Positions 14,241-22,263 of a DNA stretch of 64,000 bases are shown here, piece after piece (the stretch's first letter is position 1; every line of letters begins with the position of its first letter). Source of the DNA: Ruminococcus sp. GTDB lineage: Bacteria > Bacillota > Clostridia > Oscillospirales > Ruminococcaceae. The position numbers were made by a program, and so were the translations under genes. The notes beneath the pieces are model-generated. The model did not search any database and was not told the DNA's origin. It saw only the letters and a list, made by a program, of their open reading frames with translations. The stretch spans positions 99,936-163,935 of the forward strand of contig JAFXNC010000043.1 of assembly GCA_017529875.1 (NCBI GenBank). Direction: 5' to 3'.

Positions 14241-16538
14241 ATGGACTCGCGCATCGCTTTTTCCGTGGTGTTTTATATTCTGTCTGCGGTGCTCATGCTG
14301 TGTGCCGTTAAGGGCTTCACCTCTCCCAAGAAGATCGGCAAGGCCGTTGCGCTGGTCGATCTTTCACTGATACCGCCGATGATAGGCAACCTCATAGTCA
14401 TCAACGCCAGCTTCCGGCTGACAGCTTATATAGGCTACTACATCTACTTTATCGGCATGGACGTTATGCTCTTCGCGCTGGTGGTGTTCACCAACGCCTA
14501 CTGCTCCGGCACCGGCGACGTCAGCCGCAAGCCCACCGTCATGTACTACATCCTGGCAGCGGACGCGCTGCAAATGCTGCTCAACCCCTTCTTCGGACAC
14601 GCCTTCGAGCTGGACCCCATCGAGGTGGAGGACAAGATCTACTACGCCTTCAAGGTGCATTTCGGTCAGGTCATACACAGAGCCGCCTGCTACACCATAC
14701 TGGGCTGCGTCATACTGATGTTCATTCTCTGTACGGTGCAGACCGTCAGGATATACCGGGAGCGGCTCTATGTGATACTGGCGTCGCTGCTTATCTGCGC
14801 CGCCTGGGAGAGCTACTACATCTTCACCCGGACGCCCATAGACCGGTCTATGATAGGCTTCGGCGTATTCGGTATACTGGTGTTCTACTTCTCGATCTAC
14901 TACCGGCCTCTGAGACTGCTCGACCGGATGCTTTCAACCATCGCCGGTAATATGCCGGAGGCGCTGTTTGTCTACGACCCCAACGGCAAGTGCATCTGGG
15001 CGAACTCCAGGGCTCTCGAGCTCACCGGGCTCACCAGCAGGGAGCTTGACGGAGTGCGCCAGTCGCTGGTGAAGATCTTCGGCGAGCGTGAATACACCAC
15101 CCTCGACTGGTCGGAAAACCGGGTCATCGGCAGCGGCAGCGATACCAAGTACTACTCCCTGGAGAACCACTTCGTCAGCGAGGACAGCGAGAGCAAGCAT
15201 CTTGTGGGCTCCTTCCTCACAATCCGCGACAACACCGAGGAACAGCGCAGGCTCCAGCGGGAGCTTTACAACTCCACCCACGACAGCCTCACAGGGCTCT
15301 ACACCAAGCAGCACCTCTACGAGTGCATCAGAAAGCAGCTCATCGAGGACCCCGACACTGAATATTCGGCGGTATTCATCGACGTCAAGAACTTCAAGAT
15401 CGTCAACGATATCTTCTCCACCGCCTTCGGTGACGCGGCGCTCAGGCAGCTTGCCGACGGCATAAGGCTCAGGATGTCCGACAGATGCGTCTACGGCAGA
15501 CTGGCGGGTGATACCTTCGGAGTGTTCCTGCCCTCGGAGGTGTTCAAGTCCCAGAAGGAGGGCATCGAACGGGCTCTCACTGCCTTTAAGGTATCTTTGG
15601 GCGACGTGGAGCATCATCTGCTGATACATCTCGGAGTATACGAGGTCACGGAGCGGGATATCGACGTGTCCGTTATGTTCGACAGGGCGCATCTGGCGCT
15701 GTCTGCCATCAACAACAACTACAAAAAGCATATAGCCTTCTACGACAAGGAGCTGCGCAGCAAGGTGCTCTGGGAGCAGCAGATGACTGCTGGTCTCTCG
15801 GAGGCCATACAGACCGGCCAGATACGCCCCTATCTCCAGCCCATAACCGACCGCGACGGCAAGGTGGTGGGAGCCGAGGCGCTGTCCCGGTGGATACACC
15901 CCGCCCACGGCTTCATGTCCCCGGCGATGTTCATACCGGTCTTCGAGAAAAACGGCCTGATCGTGGAGGTGGACAGGCACATCTGGCGCTGCGCCTGCGA
16001 GATACTCTCACAATGGAAGGGTCAGCATGACGGGCTGTTCATCTCGGTGAACATCTCCCCGAAGGACTTCTACTTCATCGACGTGGTCTCCGAGATCAGG
16101 GAGCTGGTGAAGGAATACGGCATCGACCCCGCCATGCTGCGGATCGAGATAACCGAGACCGTAATGATGAACGAGGCGGAGGAGAAGTTCAAGATACTCC
16201 GTGCGCTGCGCAGCGAAGGCTTCATCGTGGAGATGGACGACTTCGGCAGCGGGTATTCGTCGCTGAACCTGCTCAAGGATATGCCCGTGGACGTGCTGAA
16301 GCTGGATATGAAGTTCCTCTCCGACCAGCAGAACGACAGCAAGGCACAGACCATAATCAGCAACATCATCCGCCTTGCCGACGAGCTGGACATCACCTCT
16401 CTCACCGAGGGCGTCGAGACCGCAGAGCAGTATCAGCTGCTCAACCGCACGGGCTGCAAGCTGTTCCAGGGCTACTACTTCGCCAAGCCCATGCCCCGGG
16501 AGGAGTTTGAGAGCTTCGCCTTCGGACAGAACAGGTGA
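14241..16538 (+). CDS. Membrane sensor with PAS, degenerate GGDEF and EAL domains
   Basis: A 765-residue c-di-GMP phosphodiesterase candidate anchored in the membrane. The N-terminus (about 1-225) has seven hydrophobic segments, like the 7TM sensor region of some histidine kinases. It is followed by a PAS domain (about 230-335; FVYDPNGKCIWANSRALELTG), a GGDEF-like domain (about 345-500) degraded to RLAGDTF, and an EAL domain (about 510-760) with GAEALSRW, VNISPKDF, IEITETVMM, MDDFGSGYSS, KLDMKF, LTEGVET and QGYYFAKP all in place. ATG at 14241 with an AGGTGA SD. It probably lowers c-di-GMP in response to an envelope or lipid-soluble signal, which is inference. Confidence 0.9.
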   Translation: MDSRIAFSVVFYILSAVLMLCAVKGFTSPKKIGKAVALVDLSLIPPMIGNLIVINASFRLTAYIGYYIYFIGMDVMLFALVVFTNAYCSGTGDVSRKPTVMYYILAADALQMLLNPFFGHAFELDPIEVEDKIYYAFKVHFGQVIHRAACYTILGCVILMFILCTVQTVRIYRERLYVILASLLICAAWESYYIFTRTPIDRSMIGFGVFGILVFYFSIYYRPLRLLDRMLSTIAGNMPEALFVYDPNGKCIWANSRALELTGLTSRELDGVRQSLVKIFGEREYTTLDWSENRVIGSGSDTKYYSLENHFVSEDSESKHLVGSFLTIRDNTEEQRRLQRELYNSTHDSLTGLYTKQHLYECIRKQLIEDPDTEYSAVFIDVKNFKIVNDIFSTAFGDAALRQLADGIRLRMSDRCVYGRLAGDTFGVFLPSEVFKSQKEGIERALTAFKVSLGDVEHHLLIHLGVYEVTERDIDVSVMFDRAHLALSAINNNYKKHIAFYDKELRSKVLWEQQMTAGLSEAIQTGQIRPYLQPITDRDGKVVGAEALSRWIHPAHGFMSPAMFIPVFEKNGLIVEVDRHIWRCACEILSQWKGQHDGLFISVNISPKDFYFIDVVSEIRELVKEYGIDPAMLRIEITETVMMNEAEEKFKILRALRSEGFIVEMDDFGSGYSSLNLLKDMPVDVLKLDMKFLSDQQNDSKAQTIISNIIRLADELDITSLTEGVETAEQYQLLNRTGCKLFQGYYFAKPMPREEFESFAFGQNR

Positions 16539-16539
16539 A

Positions 16540-16680
16540 TAAATAAAAAAAGAAAGAATAAAGAATAATTAAGGAGTCCGCTTTGCGGACGATTTCCAAA
16601 AATCATCGCCGAAGGCGAGACCGGAGAGCTTTAGCTCTCTATTATTCTTTATTCTTTCTTCTTTATTCTTTCTTCTCTCT
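16540..16680. repeat. Composite hairpin repeat, copy 3, core inverted
   Basis: Same AT arms and the same AGAGCTTTAGCTCT palindrome next to the right arm as copies 1 and 4, but the two-palindrome core reads in reverse complement order: GTCCGCTTTGCGGAC comes first, TCGCCGAAGGCGA second. It separates two convergent genes and overlaps the last bases of the minus-strand one. Confidence 0.85.
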
Positions 16681-17398
16681 ATATCAGCTTGGATATCTCA
16701 CCTTCATCGGCCCCGGGGCACCGCTCCCGGAGACGGTCAAAGATCCGATCGCGCGAGGCTTCGGGGTCCTCGCCGTAGGCGGAGGTCACGGCGTCATAGC
16801 CGAAAACGCTCTCCGGCATGGCGTACTGCGCCACCGGCATACCGTATTCGTCGCCGCGCTTGTTTCGCCTGCACCGGAAGTCCGTCACCGTCAGATAGAG
16901 CTTGTCCTGCAGCTCCGTCATGATACCGGCGAAGTTTTTCAGACCGCCCTTGCCAAAGCCCGCTGTGTTCTTGACCTCGTGGGAAAAGAGCCTCCCGCCG
17001 TCCTCAAACAGCTCCATTATGCACTTCTCACGGTGCTTGGCAAGGCCTTCCTCATAGAGGCTGTCAAAGTCGTAGCCCCGGCGCCGCCAATTGGCAAAAT
17101 ACGGCAGCCACTCAAGGGAGATGAACCCCGCCTTGCCCCCGAAGAACTTGCCGTAGACCATTCTATCCGAGCGTGCCGCCTGAACGCGCCACTCCCAGGG
17201 GTCGCGCACCGGGTCGCCTGTCCACCAGTAACGGGCATCGGCGTGTTCCTCAGCGGAGAAACCCTCCACGCCGTTGGAAAACAGCGGCAGAAAGCCCGCC
17301 CGCTCAACATAGGCGGTGAGCTCCTTGAAATCGTGTATCAGATCCGGGTCGCCCCGGCGGGCGCCCTGCATGAGCCATTCGCCGTTTTCAACTATCAT
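16679..17398 (-). CDS. AlkZ-related conserved protein
   Basis: A 239-residue protein. The run of motifs YWWTGDPVRDPWEW, MVYGKFFGGKAGFISLEWLPYFANWRR, EVKNTAGFGKGGLKNF, LQDKLYLTVTDFRCRRNKRGDEYG and VTSAYGEDPEASRDRIF is the signature of a clostridial family usually annotated as AlkZ-related, remotely like the winged-helix AlkZ/YcaQ DNA glycosylases. The biochemical function is not established. ATG at 17398 follows GGAGG and overlaps the stop of the upstream HAD gene by four bases, so the two form a coupled pair. The name comes from memory of homologues and is the less certain part of this call. Confidence 0.65.
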   Translation of the reverse strand: MIVENGEWLMQGARRGDPDLIHDFKELTAYVERAGFLPLFSNGVEGFSAEEHADARYWWTGDPVRDPWEWRVQAARSDRMVYGKFFGGKAGFISLEWLPYFANWRRRGYDFDSLYEEGLAKHREKCIMELFEDGGRLFSHEVKNTAGFGKGGLKNFAGIMTELQDKLYLTVTDFRCRRNKRGDEYGMPVAQYAMPESVFGYDAVTSAYGEDPEASRDRIFDRLRERCPGADEGEISKLI

Positions 17399-18201
17399 AA
17401 GCCTTCCTCCGCTTCAAAGAATCCGAAATGCTCCATGGCGTTGTAGATGCCGTCCTGCATGATGTCGTCGGTGACGTAGTCGGCGTAGGGGATGAGCCGG
17501 GTGCCGTTGCCCATAGCTATGGAGGTGCCTGCCGCCGAGAACATGGGCAGGTCGTTGAGGCTGTCCCCCACGGCATAGGAGCGCTCTTTGGGTATACCGA
17601 AGTGAGCGAGGACCGTTTCAATGCCGGTGGCCTTTGAGCAGGGCCTGGGGACTATCTCGGCAAAGCCCTCCCCACGGTCTATCCAGAAGAAATCCCGCTC
17701 TATCACCGGCCTGAGCCGGGGTATGTCAGCGGAGGCATCATAGCTGATAATGAACTTGTCGAAGGAGAAATCCTTATCCTCCGCCGAGCGGTCAACGTCC
17801 TTCCCCTGAGCCGCAAAGCCCGCCCGGATATCCTGTATCATGGGGGTCTGAGGCATCTTAAAGTCGAAGAACACCCCGTCCCGGCGCTCGAACATGGGCA
17901 CCGTGCCGCACTCCCGCAGGAGCTTGACGATGTCGAGGCAGAGCTGCCTGTCAACTGTACGGTAATATACTTCCCTGCCGCCGCATACTATATGCGTGCC
18001 GCAGCCGTAGATGTAGGCGTCAAACCCCAGCCCGGTTATGTCGCCGCCCACGTTCACCGCAGGCCGCCCGGTGCTGACGCAAAGCACCGAACCCGCCTTC
18101 CGGGCAAGCCTCAGCGCCCTGACGGTGCTCTCCGGCACCCCCGAGCTGCCGTCCTCCGGGACGAGGGTGCCGTCTATGTCGAAAAACATTATCTTTTTCA
18201 T
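17395..18201 (-). CDS. HAD-superfamily hydrolase, Cof type
   Basis: A 268-residue phosphatase of the Cof/YbjI subfamily, probably acting on sugar or nucleotide phosphates. The four HAD motifs are visible: FFDIDGTLVPEDG at the N-terminus (nucleophile Asp and acid Asp), STGRP near residue 43, the Lys in CSKATGIETVLAHFGI near residue 190, and AVGDSLNDLPMFSAAGTSIAMGNG near 210-235. The C2-type cap lies between motifs II and III. ATG at 18201 follows GGAGG by four bases. First gene of a two-gene minus-strand unit. Confidence 0.9.
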   Translation of the reverse strand: MKKIMFFDIDGTLVPEDGSSGVPESTVRALRLARKAGSVLCVSTGRPAVNVGGDITGLGFDAYIYGCGTHIVCGGREVYYRTVDRQLCLDIVKLLRECGTVPMFERRDGVFFDFKMPQTPMIQDIRAGFAAQGKDVDRSAEDKDFSFDKFIISYDASADIPRLRPVIERDFFWIDRGEGFAEIVPRPCSKATGIETVLAHFGIPKERSYAVGDSLNDLPMFSAAGTSIAMGNGTRLIPYADYVTDDIMQDGIYNAMEHFGFFEAEEGL

Positions 18202-18366
18202 GCTTCCTCCTGTGATGCCGGACTGTCAGCTGACGCCGGCGGCTGAAATAATGAATTATTTTTTTAAATCTTAAAAATCGCGGGATATTTACAAATAAGT
18301 CACAAAATTCGAGTGCATTGTTTAACCAAATATGGTATGATAGACAATGGAAAGAGGTATCCGCTC

Positions 18367-19176
18367 ATGAATTTTGTTATAATCATCCCCGCCGTGCTCA
18401 TAGCGGCAGCCATATTTTTCCTGACCGCTTATATGATAGTCGGAAGGCGCGGGAACAGGTTTCTCAGAGCCCTTGCTGTGGGAGTTACCGGACTGACCAC
18501 CGTGGCGGCTGCGGCAGTCGTATATCTCAACGTCTACTATGAGGCCGACGAGATCGCCCTCGACTACCTGCAAAGCACCGAAAACGTCACCGTCGCCCAT
18601 ACCGACAAGGGGTATCTCTTTGACGGCAGCGGCAAGGATACGCTGCTGATCTTCTATCAGGGCGGCAAGGTGGATGCCGAGGCCTATGCGCCCATACTCT
18701 TTAAGCTGGCGGAGCGGGGCATAGACTGCTTTATCCCGGAGATGCCGGTGCGCATCGCGCTGCTGGGCATCAGCAAGGCCGACGAGGTCATGGATGATCA
18801 CTCCGGCTACAAGGAATACTACATCGGCGGGCACTCCCTGGGAGGGGTATCTGCCGCCAAATATGCCGCCGATCACGCTGACAAGCTCAAAGGCATCGTG
18901 CTGCTGGCAGCCTATGCCACCGAGCAGCTGGATCAGGGTCTGAAATGCCTGACCGTCAGGGGCTCGGAGGACAAGGTCATCAATTCCGACAAGTACACCG
19001 ACAACCGGAAGTATCTCCCCGCCGGCTTCAATGAGATCGTCCTCGAGGGAGGCAATCACTGCCAGTTCGGCAGCTACGGCTTCCAGACCGGCGACGGCGA
19101 GGCGACTCTCAACCGTGCCGAGCAGTGGGAGCAGACGGTGGACGCCATAGAAGAACTGATCTCCCCGGCTGCGTGA
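18367..19176 (+). CDS. Membrane-anchored alpha/beta hydrolase
   Basis: A 269-residue alpha/beta-hydrolase-fold protein (Abhydrolase_5 type). Two N-terminal membrane helices (about 1-24 and 32-54) anchor a catalytic domain outside the cell. The nucleophile elbow is GGHSLGGVSAAKYA (Ser near 160), the acid is probably in RGSEDKVINSDKY, and the His in EGGNHCQFGSYG. Substrate unknown. ATG at 18367 is preferred to an upstream ATG because AAAGAGG lies ten bases before it; a likely -10 (TATGGTATGAT) is at 18331-18341. A second, unrelated hydrolase follows. Confidence 0.82.
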   Translation: MNFVIIIPAVLIAAAIFFLTAYMIVGRRGNRFLRALAVGVTGLTTVAAAAVVYLNVYYEADEIALDYLQSTENVTVAHTDKGYLFDGSGKDTLLIFYQGGKVDAEAYAPILFKLAERGIDCFIPEMPVRIALLGISKADEVMDDHSGYKEYYIGGHSLGGVSAAKYAADHADKLKGIVLLAAYATEQLDQGLKCLTVRGSEDKVINSDKYTDNRKYLPAGFNEIVLEGGNHCQFGSYGFQTGDGEATLNRAEQWEQTVDAIEELISPAA

Positions 19177-19239
19177 CCGCTCCCGATAATTATACCACCC
19201 GGGGGACCTGTTGTCAAACAAACAAATGAGGTGAGCTTT

Positions 19240-19983
19240 ATGAACTTTCTTCTCTGCGGCAAAAAGGGCGCTCCCGCTGTGCTGCTGATACACGGCGAGG
19301 CTATGTCCGCCGAGTCCTGTTACGAGGATATCGCAAGGGCGCTGGGCCGAAAATACCGGGTCATCATGGCCTGCCTCGACGGGCACGACCCATACTCCGA
19401 CAGCCTTTTCGAGTCGCTGACCGGCTGCTGCGAGAGGATAGAGAAATACATACGCAAGCGCTTCGGCGGCAGACTGTGGGCCATAAGCGGCTTTTCCCTG
19501 GGCGGGACAGTTGCCTTGGAGCTGGTCAAGCGGGGCAATATCAAGGTCAGCCGCCTGCACCTGGACGCACCCCTGTGCCACAGCCCCGGCCTCAAGGCTA
19601 TCCCCTACACCCTGATGTTCACCAAGGGGGCGGAGTTCATCAAGAAAGGCCACAAGCTGCCTGATATCGTTGTCGAAAAGGTTTACGGAAAAGGCAACGC
19701 CGGTATGCAGAAGCTGTTCTACAAGGACATAGATATGCACTCGGTGGAGAACCTCTGCACCGAGATGTACAGCTACAAGCTCTCCCCCAGGCTGGAAAGA
19801 TGCCGCGTCCCGGTGGAGCTGTGGTGCGGCAGCGAGGAGAAAGGCTCCAAGCAGTCGGCAAGGGGCTTGGAGCAGTATATCCCGAAAATGCGGGTCAGAG
19901 TGTTCAAGGGCTTCGGCCACGGACAGATACTCAGAGCCCATAAGCGTGCCTACGTCAGGGAGCTGAAAGCCTTCCTCGCATAA
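19240..19983 (+). CDS. Cytoplasmic alpha/beta hydrolase
   Basis: A 247-residue alpha/beta hydrolase without signal or membrane segment. Features are the oxyanion region VLLIHGEAMSAESCY, the nucleophile elbow ISGFSLGGTVALEL (Ser near 87) and the catalytic His in GFGHGQILRAHKRAY. Substrate unknown; serine esterase, lipase or peptidase activity is possible. ATG at 19240 follows GAGGTGA. It lies 63 bp after the previous hydrolase in the same direction, so co-transcription is likely. Confidence 0.8.
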   Translation: MNFLLCGKKGAPAVLLIHGEAMSAESCYEDIARALGRKYRVIMACLDGHDPYSDSLFESLTGCCERIEKYIRKRFGGRLWAISGFSLGGTVALELVKRGNIKVSRLHLDAPLCHSPGLKAIPYTLMFTKGAEFIKKGHKLPDIVVEKVYGKGNAGMQKLFYKDIDMHSVENLCTEMYSYKLSPRLERCRVPVELWCGSEEKGSKQSARGLEQYIPKMRVRVFKGFGHGQILRAHKRAYVRELKAFLA

Positions 19984-20017
19984 GGGCTATACCATGTGAC
20001 CAAATTCAGTGCTCTCC

Positions 20018-20104
20018 CAAGCGTTAAAATATAGTTAAAAAATATCTAAAAAAACGCTTGAAATTTGCAAACCTATATGTTATAATTGTTATATAAAACG
20101 TTTG
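20018..20104 (+). promoter_or_regulatory. Promoter with three ACGCTT/ACGTTT operator-like sites
   Basis: TTGAAA (20058-20063), 17-bp spacer and TATAAT (20081-20086) form the promoter of the epimerase-like gene. CAAGCGTT (20018-20025) and its exact complement AACGCTTG (20053-20060, overlapping the -35) flank it upstream, and AACGTTTGCG (20097-20106) lies just downstream of the start. The core resembles LacI-family or CcpA (cre) operators, so sugar-responsive control is likely. Confidence 0.6.
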
Positions 20105-20145
20105 CGTAAATCTGCGGCGCCCCTTTCGGTGCCAAAAGGAGAGTA

Positions 20146-21165
20146 ATGAAATTGAATTGTTCCGTTGATACCGCGTTTATCTGCAAGGGGATCCAGTGCG
20201 TAAAGCTCACTGCGGGAAGGTATTTCGCAGTAGTGTCACCACTGACCGGAGCCAGTGTTCTCAGATTTTTCGACACCGAAAACGATATCGAGATATTCCG
20301 CTACAAGGAGGACTGCTCCCTGGCTCAGTACAACGCCGCCAGAGAGATCTGGGGTCTGCCTACGCTGTACCTGCCCAACCGTTTTGACGGCGGTCTGCTG
20401 AAAACCTCCGACGGCGAATATCACCTGCCTGTGAACGAGAAAAAGCTGGGCAACCACCTCCACGGCTGGGTGCAGAAACGCGCCCACAAGGTCGAGCGCA
20501 CCTCCTCCGAGAACGGCAAGGCCGTGGTGGTCACTTCCTATACATACGACAGCAGCGACGAGATGTACTCCTGCTTCCCTCTTGATTTCAAGATCAGCTA
20601 TACCTTTGAGCTATCCGAGGAGGAGGGTCTCAAACAGACCATAAAGCTGGAAAACCTCTCGGACAAGCGCCTGCCCGTGTCGGTATGCACCCATACCACC
20701 GTCAACGCCCCCATATCCGTGGGCGGCAAGCAGAAAAGCCTGAGACTGACGGTGCCGATAGGCGAGCGGTGCGAGCTCAATGAGCGCTGCCTGCCCACCG
20801 AGAACCTTCTCCCTCTTACTTCAAAGGATATGCGCTACAAGAACGGCTCAATGAGGCCGGTGCTCCATGTTATCGACAACGATATGTACACCGCCGTTGA
20901 CGGCGAGCTGGACGGCAAGCCCTTCTACGGCGTCACCGTCACCGACAAGGCCACCGGCAAGCGGGTCTGCAACGAGGTGAGCCGGGAGTTCAAATTCTGG
21001 AATATGTGGAACGACCGCGGCGGCAAGGGCTACTTCTGCCCCGAGCCCATGACAGCCATGATAAACGCCGCCAACCTGAAACTGAAAGACGACGTCACCG
21101 GACACAGGGAGCTCAAAAAGGGCGAGAGCTTTGAGTGCTGGCAGAGGTTCTTTACGATAGCATAA
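20146..21165 (+). CDS. Aldose 1-epimerase family protein
   Basis: A 339-residue protein of the galactose mutarotase superfamily, which interconverts alpha and beta anomers of sugars. Matching features are LTAGRYFAVVSPLTGASVLRF, LYLPNRFDGGLL (Asn-Arg), NHLHGWV (first His, near 108), CTHTTVNAP (second His, near 185) and CPEPMTAMINAANL (Glu near 305). It is more diverged than canonical GalM. SD AAGGAG is four bases before ATG 20146. The stop overlaps the next start (TAATG). Operator-like sites upstream and cellobiose phosphorylase downstream suggest a role in sugar use. Confidence 0.8.
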   Translation: MKLNCSVDTAFICKGIQCVKLTAGRYFAVVSPLTGASVLRFFDTENDIEIFRYKEDCSLAQYNAAREIWGLPTLYLPNRFDGGLLKTSDGEYHLPVNEKKLGNHLHGWVQKRAHKVERTSSENGKAVVVTSYTYDSSDEMYSCFPLDFKISYTFELSEEEGLKQTIKLENLSDKRLPVSVCTHTTVNAPISVGGKQKSLRLTVPIGERCELNERCLPTENLLPLTSKDMRYKNGSMRPVLHVIDNDMYTAVDGELDGKPFYGVTVTDKATGKRVCNEVSREFKFWNMWNDRGGKGYFCPEPMTAMINAANLKLKDDVTGHRELKKGESFECWQRFFTIA

Positions 21166-21875
21166 TGGGCGTCTTGGAACACATCGTCTCAGAAGTCGCA
21201 ACCGATGCGGCGTACAAGCTCTCGGGCCGGAGCGAAGTGAGACGTGAATCGAAAAAATGGTCTGCGATATTTGCTGTTTTCGCTTTGATGGGTTTTCTTG
21301 CCTTTTTTATCCAGAAGCATTCCATGGACGGAGCTGACCTTCTCGGCGGGAAAAAGACCATCGAACGCTTTATGCGATCAAATGTGATCGCTATGGTAAT
21401 ACTGCTGCTGTCGATAGTGGGGTTTATCATCCTGGTGTTCAGGACCTGGAAGAAAGAACGCTCGCTGGCACAGTTCGCATTTACGATATGCAGCGGAGTT
21501 ATACTGCTGTTATGCAGCTTTTCCATATTCCGCTCCATACACAATCTCCAACAGGATCTCGATTCCCCCAAGACTGTTACCGTGAATGACTATGTGCTTT
21601 GCACCAACAGCGGTAATTACTATGTGGTCTTCGACCAGGAAGGCACCATCGACAGCGTTCTGCTGGCCATACCGCAGGAAAAGTATTCTGAGCTGAAAAA
21701 GGGTCAGGTCTCCGCAAAGGGCTATCAGTCCCGCTCCTGGAGACTGGTGGAGGAATCTGAGTACACAGAGTATTCCGATGCCGCATACTACGCCTCCCCT
21801 GCGGAGATAACCTATTACCGCCACTCGATAATCTACGAGGACTGCAAGCTGAAAACACAGACAGCAACAGAATAA
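21165..21875 (+). CDS. Membrane protein of unknown function with three helices
   Basis: A 236-residue protein I do not recognise. Hydrophobic segments lie at about 35-53, 76-97 and 105-122; the rest, after residue 130, is a soluble C-terminal domain rich in Tyr and Ser. The ATG at 21165 overlaps the stop of the epimerase-like gene (TAATG), so translation is coupled. Its last 14 codons are the first unit of a 99-bp tandem repeat that continues past the stop. Confidence 0.65.
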   Translation: MGVLEHIVSEVATDAAYKLSGRSEVRRESKKWSAIFAVFALMGFLAFFIQKHSMDGADLLGGKKTIERFMRSNVIAMVILLLSIVGFIILVFRTWKKERSLAQFAFTICSGVILLLCSFSIFRSIHNLQQDLDSPKTVTVNDYVLCTNSGNYYVVFDQEGTIDSVLLAIPQEKYSELKKGQVSAKGYQSRSWRLVEESEYTEYSDAAYYASPAEITYYRHSIIYEDCKLKTQTATE

Positions 21876-22128
21876 AAGCAATACCAAAAAGCGCACCAGC
21901 AAAAAAGCCGGCAAAGTCCCCTACCCCAAATATACGAGGACTGCAAGCTGAAAACACAGACAGCAACAGAATAAAAGCAATACCAAAAAGCGCACCAGCA
22001 AAAAAGCCGGCAAAGTCCCCTCCCCCAAATATACGAGGACTGCAAGCTGAAAACACAGACAGCGACAGAATAAAAGCAATACCAAAAAGCGCACCAGCAA
22101 AAAAGCCGGCAAAGTCCCCTCCCCCAAA
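21834..22128. repeat. Three-copy 99-bp tandem repeat
   Basis: Three nearly identical 99-bp units start at 21834, 21933 and 22032, with only two or three differences (for example CTACCCC against CTCCCCC). The first covers the 3' end of the membrane-protein gene and its stop codon; the others duplicate that end and the region after it. No spacers, so not CRISPR. A recent, probably variable tandem duplication. Confidence 0.95.
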
Positions 22129-22263
22129 ACATGGTTGGGAAACACTCGGCGCGAACAACAAAAACTAACTGCTCGTCGCAGTAAGTGATAAACGACGCAA
22201 AAAGGACAGGCGAGGCAAAGCCGAGCCGTCCCGGAGCTAAAAAAGAAAGGTGGAATTTTTGAC

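Noticed and set aside
21834..22128. CRISPR array
   Set aside because: The 99-bp units are contiguous with no spacers and no cas genes are seen.
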